DNA of 64,000 bases. Source: AP-15 sp963700185 (lineage in GTDB: Bacteria > Pseudomonadota > Alphaproteobacteria > ATCC43930 > CGMCC-115725). The notes under the pieces are model-generated. The model was not told the DNA's origin and did not search any database. It saw only the letters and a list, made by a program, of their open reading frames with translations. Each line of letters starts with the position of its first letter. The first letter of the stretch is position 1. The translations under genes and the position numbers were made by a program. The stretch spans positions 166,032-230,031 of the forward strand of contig CAVOWP010000018.1 in NCBI GenBank assembly GCA_963700185.1. Reading direction: 5' to 3'. Shown piece after piece: positions 1 through 8,422 of this stretch.

Positions 1-58
1 GAAGATGCGCCAGACCAGCCTCCGCAACGCCTTGGATCGTGAGCCGCCCGCGAGCCAT
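1..58 (-). CDS. Possible 5' end of the next gene after coxM (partial)
   Basis: An ATG at 58 opens a frame that runs off the window after about 19 codons (MARGRLTIQGVAEAGLAHL). A weak GAGGC lies just upstream, and the frame is on the coxM strand 36 bases after its stop. In cox-type operons accessory genes often follow coxM, but too little is visible to name this one, and it could be chance. Confidence 0.25.
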   Translation of the reverse strand, partial: MARGRLTIQGVAEAGLAHL

Positions 59-94
59 GCCTCGGCTGGTGTGGCGGTTACGACCGACGGTGCC

Positions 95-889
95 CTATGC
101 GCAGCCGGCGACGGCGCGGCGGGCCATGACGCCGACGAGGTGGGCGCGGTATTCGGCGCTGGCGTGGATGTCGGAGTTGAGGCCGGTGTCGGGGATCGTG
201 ATGTCCTTGATCGCGTCCGGGGTGAAGGATCGGGCGAGGGCTGCTTCCATTTCGGGGACGCGGAACACGCTGCCGCCGGCGCCGGTGACGGCGACGCGCA
301 CGCCGCCGGCGGTGCGGACGACGAACACGCCGACGATCGCGTAGCGCGAGGCGGGGTTGCGGAATTTCTGGTAGCAGGAGGCCTGCGGTTTCGGGAAGCG
401 CACGGAGGTGACGATCTCGGCCGGCTCGAGCGCGGTCTCGAACATGTCGGTAAAGAAATTGTCGGCGGCGATCTCGCGCTTGGTGGTGTGCACGGTGGCG
501 TTGAGCCCGACCACCGCGGCCGGGTAGTCCGCGGCCGGATCGTTGTTGCTGATCGACCCGCCGAGCGTGCCGCGGTTGCGCACCGCGGGATCGCCGATCA
601 TCCCGGCCATCGCGGCGAGCCCCGGGATGCCCTGCTTGACGACCGGTGAACGATTTACCTCGGCGTGCCGTGTCATCGCGCCGATGACGATCGCGTCGCC
701 AGCGTCGGCGATGCCGCGCAATGACGGGATCGCGGCGAGATCGACCAGATCCGAGGGCTTGGCGAGCCGCAGTTTCAGGGTCGGGATCAGGGTCATGCCG
801 CCGGCGACGAGCTTGGCTTCCTCATTGGCGCCGAGCAAGTTGGCGACGTCCTCGAGGCTCGTCGGCTTGTGGTAGTTGAATTCGTACAT
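95..889 (-). CDS. coxM: CoxM-type FAD-binding subunit of a molybdenum hydroxylase
   Basis: This 264-residue protein is the medium, FAD-carrying subunit of an aerobic CO dehydrogenase/xanthine dehydrogenase family enzyme. It passes electrons from the [2Fe-2S] subunit to the quinone pool or another acceptor. The two flavin-binding glycine signatures are visible: VAGG at residues 28-31 and RNRGTLGGS at 104-112. The C-terminal half is the CO-dehydrogenase flavoprotein C-terminal domain. It is the last gene of coxG-coxS-coxL-coxM, 10 bases after coxL. The gene tells the enzyme class but not the substrate, because the paired large subunit is of the form II type. Confidence 0.93.
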   Translation of the reverse strand: MYEFNYHKPTSLEDVANLLGANEEAKLVAGGMTLIPTLKLRLAKPSDLVDLAAIPSLRGIADAGDAIVIGAMTRHAEVNRSPVVKQGIPGLAAMAGMIGDPAVRNRGTLGGSISNNDPAADYPAAVVGLNATVHTTKREIAADNFFTDMFETALEPAEIVTSVRFPKPQASCYQKFRNPASRYAIVGVFVVRTAGGVRVAVTGAGGSVFRVPEMEAALARSFTPDAIKDITIPDTGLNSDIHASAEYRAHLVGVMARRAVAGCA

Positions 890-899
890 CGGGCTCTCC

Positions 900-3278
900 C
901 TATTCCGCGGCGAGCGGCGAACGGTGCTGTTGGATGAGGCGCCACAGTCTCTCGGGGGTTGCCGGCATGTCGAGATGGCGGATGCCGAGCGGCTTCAAGG
1001 CGTCGACGAGGGCGTTGGTGATGGCGGCCGGCGCGCCGATCGCCCCGGCTTCGCCGCAGCCTTTGACGCCCAGCGGATTGTGCGTGCACGGGGTGACGTT
1101 GGTCGACAATTTGAAGTACGGCAGGTCGCCGGCCCGCGGCATCGTGTAGTCGTTGTACGAGCCGGTCAGAAGCTGGCCGGTTTCCTTGTCGTAGACGCAA
1201 GCCTCGAGCAAGGCCTGGCCGATGCCCTGGGCGAGGCCGCCATGGACCTGCCCCTCGACGATCATCGGGTTGAGGATGCGCCCGAAATCGTCGCTCGCCG
1301 TGAAGTTCACGACCGCGACCTGCCCGGTTTCCGGGTCGATCTCGATCTCGGCGATGTGAGCGCCCGACGGAAAGGTGAAGTTCTTCGGATCGTAGAACGC
1401 GGTCTCGTCGAGGCCGGGTTCCAGTTCTTCGTGCGGGAAATTGTGCGGCACATAGGCGGTCAGCGCCACCTCGGCCATCGTCTTCGACCGGTCGGTGCCG
1501 GCTACGGTGAACTTGCCATCCTTGAACTCGACATCGGCTTCGGCGGCTTCGAGCAGATGCGCGGCGATCTTGCGGCCCTTGGCGACGACTTTGTCCATCG
1601 CCTTGACGATCGCGCTGCCGCCGACGGCGAGCGATCGCGAGCCATAAGTGCCCATGCCGTAGGGGATCTTGTCGGTGTCGCCGTGGACGATCTCGATGCT
1701 CTCGATGGGGATGCCCAGTGTGTCCGCGACGAGTTGCGAAAAGGTCGTCTCGTGCCCCTGACCGTGGCTGTGCGAACCGGTCAGCACCGTGACGCTGCCG
1801 GTCGGGTGGACGCGGACCGCGGCGCTTTCGAAGAGGCCGGCCCGCGCGCCGAGCGAGCCCACAACAGCCGACGGGGCAATGCCGCATGCCTCGATATAGG
1901 TGGCGATGCCGAGGCCGCGCAATTTGCCGCGCCCCAGCGCCTCACGACGCCGCTGCTCGAAGCCCGGGTAATCGGCCGCCTTCAGCGCGAGCTCCAACGT
2001 CGTGAAGTAATCGCCGCTGTCGTATTGGAGGGCGACCGGGGTCTGGTACGGGTAGGCATCCTTCGCGATGAAATTGCGGCGGCGCAGCTCGGCCGGATCC
2101 ATGCCGAGCTCGTCGGCCGCGAGATCGACGATGCGCTCGACCAAAAACGTCGCCTCCGGGCGGCCAGCTCCGCGATAGGCATCGATCGGCACGGTGTGGG
2201 TGAACACGGCTTTGGTTTCGACATAAATCGCCGGTGTCGTGTAGGTACCGGCGAGCAGCGTCCCGTAGAGATAGGTCGGGATGCTGGGCGCGAAGGTCGA
2301 CAGATAGGCGCCCATATTGGCGATGGTCGAGACCTTGAGCGCGAGGAACTTCGCCTCGCCGTCGAGGGCCAGCTCTACATGGGTGACATGGTCGCGTCCA
2401 TGCGCGTCAGACATGAAGCTTTCGGAGCGTTCCGCGGTCCATTTGACGGGCCGCCTCAGCTTGCCGGCGGTCCAGGTGACGATCGCCTCTTCGGCGTAGT
2501 GATAGATCTTCGACCCGAAGCCGCCGCCGACATCGGGGGCGACGACCCGCAGTCGCGCCTCGGGGATGTGCAACACAAAGGCGCCCATCAGTAGGCGGAT
2601 CACATGCGGGTTCTGGCTGGTCGTATAGAGCGTGTATTCACCGGTCGCCCGGTTGAACTCGCCGATCGCGGCGCGCGGCTCCATCGCGTTGGGGACGAGC
2701 CGGTTGTTTGTGAGGTCGAGCTTGACGACCCGCGCCGCCTTGGCAAACGCGGCCTCGACTGCGGCCAGATCGCCCAGATGCCAATCGTAGCAGAGATTGC
2801 CGGCTGCTTCGCTGTGGACCTGCGGCGCGCCCGACTGAAGCGCCGCGGCCGGGTCGATCGCCGCGGGCTCCTCGACATAGCCGACCTGGATCAGCTCGGC
2901 GGCATCGCGGGCCTGCACGAGCGTCTCGGCGATCACTACGGCAACCTGATCGCCGACATGGCGGACCCGATCGGTAACGAGCGGCGGGTGCGGCGGCTCG
3001 AGCATCGGCGAGCCGTCCTTCGAGTGGATCTGCCAGCCGCAAGGCAGCCCGCCGACCCCATCCGCGGCCATGTCCTTGCCGGTAAAGACGGCCACGACCC
3101 CCGGCGCCGAGGCGGCGGCAGAGGTATCGATGCCGGCGATCCGCGCATTGGCGTGCGGGCTGCGCAGAATAAAGGCGTGGAGCTGTCCCGGGCGGTTGAT
3201 GTCGTCGGTGTAGGTGCCCTGGCCGGTCAGAAAGCGATAATCCTCACGCCGCCGGACCGGCGTTCCGATGACGCTCAT
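900..3278 (-). CDS. coxL: Form II CoxL-like molybdopterin-binding large subunit
   Basis: This 792-residue catalytic subunit binds the Mo-molybdopterin cytosine dinucleotide cofactor. The cofactor-loop motif GGGFGSK is at 251-257, and the C-terminal GCGEAG carries the catalytic glutamate typical of the family. The active-site loop reads AYRGAGR (367-373). This is the form II signature; the AYxCSFR loop of true (form I) CO dehydrogenase is absent. Form II enzymes have been linked to CO only weakly, and many probably oxidise other aldehydes or heterocycles. Length is normal for the family. It lies 6 bases downstream of coxS and 10 upstream of coxM, so the three subunits form one transcription unit. 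Confidence 0.93.
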   Translation of the reverse strand: MSVIGTPVRRREDYRFLTGQGTYTDDINRPGQLHAFILRSPHANARIAGIDTSAAASAPGVVAVFTGKDMAADGVGGLPCGWQIHSKDGSPMLEPPHPPLVTDRVRHVGDQVAVVIAETLVQARDAAELIQVGYVEEPAAIDPAAALQSGAPQVHSEAAGNLCYDWHLGDLAAVEAAFAKAARVVKLDLTNNRLVPNAMEPRAAIGEFNRATGEYTLYTTSQNPHVIRLLMGAFVLHIPEARLRVVAPDVGGGFGSKIYHYAEEAIVTWTAGKLRRPVKWTAERSESFMSDAHGRDHVTHVELALDGEAKFLALKVSTIANMGAYLSTFAPSIPTYLYGTLLAGTYTTPAIYVETKAVFTHTVPIDAYRGAGRPEATFLVERIVDLAADELGMDPAELRRRNFIAKDAYPYQTPVALQYDSGDYFTTLELALKAADYPGFEQRRREALGRGKLRGLGIATYIEACGIAPSAVVGSLGARAGLFESAAVRVHPTGSVTVLTGSHSHGQGHETTFSQLVADTLGIPIESIEIVHGDTDKIPYGMGTYGSRSLAVGGSAIVKAMDKVVAKGRKIAAHLLEAAEADVEFKDGKFTVAGTDRSKTMAEVALTAYVPHNFPHEELEPGLDETAFYDPKNFTFPSGAHIAEIEIDPETGQVAVVNFTASDDFGRILNPMIVEGQVHGGLAQGIGQALLEACVYDKETGQLLTGSYNDYTMPRAGDLPYFKLSTNVTPCTHNPLGVKGCGEAGAIGAPAAITNALVDALKPLGIRHLDMPATPERLWRLIQQHRSPLAAE

Positions 3279-3284
3279 CGCCCC

Positions 3285-3791
3285 TTACTCCGCGGCCACC
3301 CCATGGACGCTGGGCGGATTCTCACCTCGCATCACCGCCGCCCCCTCGATGATCGCCAGCACGATGTTGTGGTAACCGGTGCAACGGCAGAGGTTGCCTT
3401 CGAGATACTCACGGACCTCGCGCTCGGTCGGGTTGGGGTTGTTTTTTACCAGATCGAGCGCGCTCATGATCATGCCGGGGGTGCAGAACCCACATTGCAA
3501 GGCATGATTGTTGCGGAACGCCTCCTGCATCGGGTGCAAGGTATCGCCGTCCGCGACGGCCTCGATGGTCAGCACCGAGCGGCCTTCGGCCTGCACCGCC
3601 AAGAGGGTGCAAGCCTTGACGGCCTCTCCGTCGACATGGACGACGCAGGCGCCGCATTGGCTCGTGTCGCAGCCGACATGCGTGCCGGTCAGACCGAGCT
3701 GCTCACGCAGCAGCTGGACCAACAATGTCCGGCCTTCGACCGTCGCCGAAACCGGCTTGCCGTTTACGGTGAGGCTGACCGTCTTCTGCAT
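3285..3791 (-). CDS. coxS: CoxS-type [2Fe-2S] small subunit
   Basis: This 168-residue iron-sulfur subunit relays electrons from the molybdenum site to FAD. The plant-ferredoxin-type cluster ligands are C41, C46, C49 and C61. The second, helical-bundle cluster uses C100, C103, C135 and C137 (QCGFC and CRCTGY). All eight cysteines are present. It starts the S-L-M part of the operon, about 105 bases after coxG. A GGGAG sequence precedes the ATG. Confidence 0.95.
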   Translation of the reverse strand: MQKTVSLTVNGKPVSATVEGRTLLVQLLREQLGLTGTHVGCDTSQCGACVVHVDGEAVKACTLLAVQAEGRSVLTIEAVADGDTLHPMQEAFRNNHALQCGFCTPGMIMSALDLVKNNPNPTEREVREYLEGNLCRCTGYHNIVLAIIEGAAVMRGENPPSVHGVAAE

Positions 3792-3896
3792 CGAGATCTC
3801 CCTGCATCGATCACCCGGCCGTCAAAGGACGGCGGAACTCCAGGCGGAGTTTTATGCCGCCTCCGCTTCCGGCTCAAGGCTTCGCGGCGCAGCTTC

Positions 3897-4601
3897 CTAC
3901 CGGGTTATCCGGCGGCCGGTAAAGAAATACAGCATTGCGCCGATGACCGCAGCGAGCCCCGTTACCCACACCACCGGTGAAAGTCTGATTTCCTTCTTTG
4001 CCTCTGGTACGGTGGCAGCCTGTGGGGTGGCGGTATTCGGCCGAGCCTCGACCGAGGCCGTCGGCGGGGCGCGCTGAACAGTAGTTGTGGCGGCGACCCG
4101 ATCCTGCGGCACCGCTTCGGTTTCTGCCGTGGCGCCGGAAGCGGGCGCTGCCTGGTCGGGCGCGACGGCGGCAACGAAACGCGTGAAGAAGTTCTCGGCC
4201 ATCCGGCGGGCGACCGAGTCGATCAGACGCGAGCCGATTTGCGCCAGCTTACCGCCGACATGCGCCTGGACGGCATAATGCAGCACCGTCGTGCCGCCAT
4301 CCGCGTCGAGGTCGACCTTGGCGCTGCCCTTGGCGAAACCCGCGACGCCGCCGGTGCCTTCGCCAGCGATCGTGTAGCTCTGCGGCGGGTTGAGATCCGC
4401 CAAGGTCACTTTGCCGGCGAAATTCGCCTTTACCGGTCCGACCTGGGCGAGGACCTTGGCGGTGAACTCGGTGTCGGATAGCTTCTCGATCGTCTGACAA
4501 CCGGGGATGCTGCGCTTCAGGATCTCCGGATCGTTGAGCCCCTCCCAGACACGCTGGCGGGGAGCGGGGATGCGAAACTCGCCCGTCATTTCCATCGGCA
4601 T
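3897..4601 (-). CDS. coxG: CoxG-like SRPBCC-domain protein with C-terminal membrane anchor
   Basis: This 234-residue protein is a carbon monoxide dehydrogenase subunit G family member (SRPBCC fold). CoxG proteins take part in maturation or membrane attachment of CoxSLM-type enzymes. Residues 1 to about 145 carry the fold (MPMEMTGEFRIPAPRQRVWE at the start). A low-complexity Ala/Pro/Thr linker follows, then one hydrophobic segment near the C-terminus (VVWVTGLAAVIGAMLYFF) and a short basic tail. The start at 4601 is chosen because AAAGGAAT precedes it and because the frame further upstream would run into the divergent sigma-factor promoter region. It is the first gene of the cox operon. Confidence 0.85.
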   Translation of the reverse strand: MPMEMTGEFRIPAPRQRVWEGLNDPEILKRSIPGCQTIEKLSDTEFTAKVLAQVGPVKANFAGKVTLADLNPPQSYTIAGEGTGGVAGFAKGSAKVDLDADGGTTVLHYAVQAHVGGKLAQIGSRLIDSVARRMAENFFTRFVAAVAPDQAAPASGATAETEAVPQDRVAATTTVQRAPPTASVEARPNTATPQAATVPEAKKEIRLSPVVWVTGLAAVIGAMLYFFTGRRITR

Positions 4602-4732
4602 ATTCCTTTCTTGCAGTTCGCGAGTGTGGGGCCGGCGTATGGCGATTGCAACCGCGCGAACTAGATACACGCCGCCGCGGAATAATTCCGCCGTTGCTGC
4701 GGTCCTGGTCGGTACGGGGTAGAAGAGCGCGC
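4602..4732. promoter_or_regulatory. Divergent intergenic region between coxG and the ECF sigma gene
   Basis: These 131 bases separate the divergent starts of coxG (minus) and the sigma factor (plus) and must hold the promoters of both. I see no unambiguous -35/-10 pair. An ECF-type promoter controlled by the adjacent sigma factor is possible but is inferred from the arrangement only. Confidence 0.4.
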
Positions 4733-5278
4733 ATGGCGTGGATCGCGGAGCGGCGTCGGCAGAGCCGGTTCGAGGCGGTGGTGCTGCCCCATCTCGACGC
4801 TGGTTATGCGCTCGCGCGCTGGTTGGCGCGCAACGATTCCGACGCCGCCGATATTGTGCAGGAGGCTTGTCTGCGGGCGTTTCGCTATTTCGACAGTTAT
4901 CATGACGGGGACGCCAAGAGCTGGCTCCTGAAGATCGTGCGGCGGACATCCTATGACTGGCTCGAACGCAACCGGCCTTCGGAGGTGGTGCCGCTGGAAC
5001 TCGACGGCGACCCCGACGGCTCGACCCACAACCTGCCGGCGGGAGCCGTCAATGCCGAAGCGCTGCTGCAGAGCCGCTCCGACTTGCGGCGCCTCGATCT
5101 GCTGATCGAGGGTCTGCCGCCGCCGCTGCGCGAGGCGATCGTGCTGCGCGAATTGCAAGAACTGGACTACCGGCAGATTGCCGAAGTTACGGGGGTGCCG
5201 ATTGGAACCGTGATGTCGCGGTTGCACCGGGCGAGGACGGCGTTGCGCCGGGCCTGGGATGGAAAGGGATGTGGGTAA
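4733..5278 (+). CDS. ECF-family RNA polymerase sigma factor
   Basis: This 181-residue sigma-70 family protein has only regions 2 and 4. Region 2 is marked by DAADIVQEACLRAFRYFD in the first 60 residues. Region 4 is the helix-turn-helix ELDYRQIAEVTGVPIGTVMS near the C-terminus, followed by RLHRARTALRR. The start at 4733 (MAWIAERRR) follows AGAAGAG and fits the usual ECF length; an upstream ATG at 4646 would add a non-homologous tail. Its stop overlaps the anti-sigma start (TAATG), so the two are translationally coupled. It is transcribed away from the cox operon and may control it. Confidence 0.93.
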   Translation: MAWIAERRRQSRFEAVVLPHLDAGYALARWLARNDSDAADIVQEACLRAFRYFDSYHDGDAKSWLLKIVRRTSYDWLERNRPSEVVPLELDGDPDGSTHNLPAGAVNAEALLQSRSDLRRLDLLIEGLPPPLREAIVLRELQELDYRQIAEVTGVPIGTVMSRLHRARTALRRAWDGKGCG

Positions 5279-6039
5279 TGCGATGCGATGAGGTGCGCTC
5301 CCGGCTCGATGCCTATCTCGACGGCGAGCTCCCCGAGACCGAGCGGACGCCGTTGCGCGATCATCTGCACGACTGTCCCGATTGCGGACCCGAAGCAGCG
5401 GCGCTCGATGGGCTGCGCGACGCCATCCGCCGCTCCGCCCCGGTCCACCGGACGCCCGAAACGCTGCGTTCGCAAATCCGCTTCGCGATCCGCCGGGAGG
5501 CGGCAGCCAGCGCGCCGTCGGTGCCGTTGCGGGCGCCGGGCTGGCTCGCCTATGCCGCCTCGATCCTGCTCGCCGTAGCGGTTGGCTCGGGCGGCACATT
5601 CATGCTGTTGGGCGAGCGGCAAACCGATACGATGGCCAGCGAGATCATCGACAGCCATCTGCGCTCGCTGTTGGGCAACCACCTGACCGATGTCGCGTCC
5701 TCGGATCAGCACACGGTCAAGCCGTGGTTTGCCGGTCGGACCGATCTGTCGCCGCCGACGATCGAACTGCGCAGCGAAGGCTTCCCGCTGGTCGGCGGCC
5801 GGCTCGACCTGATCGCGGGCAAACCGGTTCCGGCGCTCGTCTACAAGCGCCGCGACCACGTGATCAATCTTTTCGTGCTCCCCGCCTCGCCCGCAGACCA
5901 ATCCGAAACCGTGACCCGCCGAGGCTATAATCTGCGGCACTGGGACGAGGGCGATCTCGGCTTCTGGGCGGTAACCGACGCGGCCCCCAGCGAGCTTGCC
6001 GAATTCGAGCGCCTCTTCCGCGCCGCAACGGGTGGCTAG
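5278..6039 (+). CDS. Zinc-binding membrane anti-sigma factor
   Basis: This 253-residue protein is the likely partner of the preceding ECF sigma factor. The N-terminus has the zinc anti-sigma motif H29-x3-C33-x2-C36, plus C3. A single transmembrane segment lies at about residues 83-106 (GWLAYAASILLAVAVGSGG), followed by an extracytoplasmic domain of about 140 residues. Membrane placement suggests that it senses an envelope or redox signal. The start at 5278 overlaps the sigma stop; an in-frame ATG at 5269 is possible but adds only three residues. Confidence 0.88.
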   Translation: MRCDEVRSRLDAYLDGELPETERTPLRDHLHDCPDCGPEAAALDGLRDAIRRSAPVHRTPETLRSQIRFAIRREAAASAPSVPLRAPGWLAYAASILLAVAVGSGGTFMLLGERQTDTMASEIIDSHLRSLLGNHLTDVASSDQHTVKPWFAGRTDLSPPTIELRSEGFPLVGGRLDLIAGKPVPALVYKRRDHVINLFVLPASPADQSETVTRRGYNLRHWDEGDLGFWAVTDAAPSELAEFERLFRAATGG

Positions 6040-6080
6040 CCCGCATTTCTCACACAGGACGGCGTTTAAACACCATCGCA

Positions 6081-6242
6081 TCACAGCACTCGAATAAGCA
6101 CCGTGACGATTCCCAACCACAGAAGGACAGAAAGCCCAAGGAGCACCAATAGGCCGATCAGCCGCCTCTGACGCAGCGAGAATGACCCCCACTCGCGTCT
6201 CACTTCTGCCAACGTTTGCTCGAACAACGCCGCCATATGCAT
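6081..6242 (-). CDS. Small hypothetical single-pass membrane protein
   Basis: This 53-codon frame begins MHMAALFEQTLAEVRREWGS and ends in a strongly hydrophobic stretch (LIGLLVLLGLSVLLWLGIVT). It would be a short cytoplasmic helix plus one membrane helix. GAGGG lies about 7 bases upstream of the ATG; a second ATG follows two codons later. It lies alone between the convergent anti-sigma gene and the divergent ogt. I do not recognise a family. Confidence 0.5.
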   Translation of the reverse strand: MHMAALFEQTLAEVRREWGSFSLRQRRLIGLLVLLGLSVLLWLGIVTVLIRVL

Positions 6243-6425
6243 TCTACAGCCCTCACTGCGTGCGCATGGGCATCCACCACACCGTTCATCACACCGGCCC
6301 CCTGGTTCGCGCGGCGCGCGGCTCGAGGACAAGCTCCGGCCGCTGCCCATTGCGGAGAATGGGTCCCAGATCGATAACGCAGAATTGACGATGTGGCGAG
6401 CGGGGCCGAGTGGTACCATCGCTGC

Positions 6426-6941
6426 ATGACGGCATACGGATTCACCCTCTTCGATACGGCAATCGGCCGATGCGGCGTCGCCTGGAGTGACCGCGGCCTG
6501 GTCGGGGTGCAGCTTCCCGAAGCGAGCGAGGCGGCGACCCGAGAGCGCATGCTGCAGCGGTTCCCCTCCGCGGCGGAGACAGCGCCGCCACACAACGTGC
6601 AGCTTGCCATCGACGACATTGTCGCGTTGCTCTGCGGCGAACCGAGCGACCTCTCCGCAATCGAGCTCGACATGGAGGACGTGGCGCCGTTCCATCGCCG
6701 CGTCTACGAGGTGGCTCGCGCGATACCGCCGGGAAGGACGCTCGCCTATGGCGACGTCGCAGCGCGGGTCGGGGCGCCCGGCGCGGCGCGCGCCGTCGGC
6801 CAGGCACTCGGGCGCAACCCTTTCCCGATCGTTGTGCCGTGCCACCGCGTGGTGGCGGCCGGCGGCAAGATCGGCGGCTTTTCCGCGCATGGCGGCGCGG
6901 CGACGAAACGCCGCATGTTGGCGATCGAAGGCGGCGAATGA
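6426..6941 (+). CDS. ogt: Methylated-DNA-[protein]-cysteine S-methyltransferase
   Basis: This 171-residue suicide enzyme removes O6-alkyl groups from guanine in DNA. The active-site motif PCHRV is at 138-142 with the acceptor Cys139. The DNA-binding arginine-finger region (RTLAYGDVAARVGAPGAARA) precedes it. The length fits the Ogt/MGMT class without an Ada domain. The stop overlaps the start of an AlkA-like glycosylase by four bases (ATGA), so two alkylation-repair enzymes are made together. Confidence 0.95.
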   Translation: MTAYGFTLFDTAIGRCGVAWSDRGLVGVQLPEASEAATRERMLQRFPSAAETAPPHNVQLAIDDIVALLCGEPSDLSAIELDMEDVAPFHRRVYEVARAIPPGRTLAYGDVAARVGAPGAARAVGQALGRNPFPIVVPCHRVVAAGGKIGGFSAHGGAATKRRMLAIEGGE

Positions 6942-7585
6942 ATGGCGAGGTTGGTTTCGACCCAGCGATCGCGGTCGAGCACCTGCGCGCCCATGACGAA
7001 ACCCTGGCGCGTGTCATCGACTCGGTCGGCCCATTTCGCCTGCAGCCGATGGGCGCCTCCAACATCTTTGCCGCGCTGGCGCGGGCGATCGTCTATCAGC
7101 AGCTGAACGGCAGGGCTGCGGCGACGATTTTCGCGCGGTTCTGTGCGCTGTTCCCCGGCTCGGACCCGACCGCCGAGCAGGTCCTCGCCGCATCCGAGGA
7201 TGAACTGCGGGGTGCCGGTCTGTCGCGCTCGAAGCTCCTCTCGCTGCGCGACCTCGCCAGCAAGACGGTCAGCGGCGAGATCCCGACACTCGCCGAGATC
7301 CGGCATATGGAGGACGACGCGATCGTCGAGCGGCTAACGACGGTTCGTGGGATCGGCCGCTGGACCGTCGAGATGCTCCTGATCTTTCTCCTCGGCCGGC
7401 CGGATGTGCTGCCGGCCGACGATTACGGGATCCGCAAGGGCTTTGCTCGCGCCTACGCCCGGGGTGAGCTGCCGGGGCGCAAGGACGTCGAAACCTACGG
7501 CCTCCGGTGGAAGCCCTATCGGAGCGTGGCGAGCTGGTATCTATGGCGCCTGGCCGAGCAGGCGCCGCTGCAGACATCGCAATGA
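6938..7585 (+). CDS. alkA: DNA-3-methyladenine glycosylase II (AlkA-like, HhH-GPD)
   Basis: This 215-residue base-excision enzyme has the helix-hairpin-helix at LTTVRGIGRWT (133-143). The following GPD segment LPADDYGIRKG contains the likely catalytic aspartate (D162). It is short, as in the compact bacterial MAG/AlkA2 class without the N-terminal AlkA domain. The ATG overlaps the ogt stop, and its own stop overlaps the pyrF start at 7582 (ATGA again), giving a three-gene coupled chain. Alternative alkylpurine glycosylase activities cannot be told apart from sequence. Confidence 0.9.
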   Translation: MNGEVGFDPAIAVEHLRAHDETLARVIDSVGPFRLQPMGASNIFAALARAIVYQQLNGRAAATIFARFCALFPGSDPTAEQVLAASEDELRGAGLSRSKLLSLRDLASKTVSGEIPTLAEIRHMEDDAIVERLTTVRGIGRWTVEMLLIFLLGRPDVLPADDYGIRKGFARAYARGELPGRKDVETYGLRWKPYRSVASWYLWRLAEQAPLQTSQ

Positions 7586-8316
7586 CTTCGATGACGACCT
7601 ATCGCAAAGTACCCGAAAAAACGGAAGATCGCCTGATCGTCGCGCTCGACGTGCCGACCATAAGCGAGGCCCGGGCGGTGATCGACAAGCTGGAGGGGGT
7701 GGTTTCTTTTTTTAAAGTCGGCCTGTGGCTGCAATTCGCCGCCGGCTTCGACGGTCTGCTCGACTACTTGCTCGCAAAAAACAAGAACATTTTTCTCGAT
7801 GCCAAGATGTTCGACATCGGGGAGACCGTGAGGCAGGGAGTAGCACGGGCCGCCGAGCGCGGGGTCAGGTTCGTCACCGTTCATGGCGACGGGGAGATCA
7901 TGAAGGCCGCGGTCGAGGGCAAGGGAAATTCTCCCTTGAAGATCTTCGCGATCACGGTCCTGACCTCGGTCGATCAGGAGGGCCTGCGCGAACTCGGCTA
8001 TTTGCGCAGTGTCGAGGATTTGATCCGGCTGCGGGTCAAACGAGCGATCGAGTGCGGTTGCGACGGGATCATCGCGGCGCCGCACGACAATCCGAACCGG
8101 ATCCGCGACCTCGCGGGGGACCAGCGGTTGCTGATCGCCACGCCGGGGGTCCGGCTCGCCGGCTCGTCCGCCGATGATCACAAGCGGCCCGGCACCCCGG
8201 CGCAAGCCATCTCGGCAGGTGCGGATTTTCTCGTCGTCGGCCGCCCGATCGTCCGAAGCGACGACCCCGCCCGCGCCGCGACCGCGATCATCGAGAACAT
8301 GCGAACGGCGGCATAA
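7582..8316 (+). CDS. pyrF: Orotidine 5'-phosphate decarboxylase
   Basis: This 244-residue enzyme catalyses the last step of UMP synthesis. The catalytic array FLDAKMFDIG (71-80) gives D73, K75 and D78. The phosphate-binding end of the TIM barrel (ADFLVVGRPIVRSDDP) is near the C-terminus. ATG at 7582 overlaps the glycosylase stop; an ATG three codons later is an alternative. Its place behind two DNA-repair genes is unusual but consistent with a coupled transcript. Confidence 0.95.
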   Translation: MTSMTTYRKVPEKTEDRLIVALDVPTISEARAVIDKLEGVVSFFKVGLWLQFAAGFDGLLDYLLAKNKNIFLDAKMFDIGETVRQGVARAAERGVRFVTVHGDGEIMKAAVEGKGNSPLKIFAITVLTSVDQEGLRELGYLRSVEDLIRLRVKRAIECGCDGIIAAPHDNPNRIRDLAGDQRLLIATPGVRLAGSSADDHKRPGTPAQAISAGADFLVVGRPIVRSDDPARAATAIIENMRTAA

Positions 8317-8422
8317 CCGACCGTCTAACCGGGCCGGCCGCGTTGCTGGCACGGCTGCGACTATGTTACCTTCGATACCAACCAGGGGTTATCGGCTCGC
8401 GATCGGCGGGCAGGGAGTTGGG

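Noticed and set aside
876..2594. A 572-codon open frame on the plus strand opposite coxL and coxM
   Set aside because: It is the antisense shadow of high-GC coding sequence. Its product has Arg/Asp/Gly-rich composition with no family features, while the minus-strand genes have complete motifs.
4602..4949. N-terminal extension of coxG by 116 residues
   Set aside because: The extra residues are Arg/Pro-rich without homology and would overlap the divergent sigma gene; a ribosome site precedes the ATG at 4601.
8341..8360. A TGGCAC stretch upstream of aapJ resembling the -24 half of a sigma-54 promoter
   Set aside because: The GC of the -12 element is not at the required distance from the GG, so the match is only partial.
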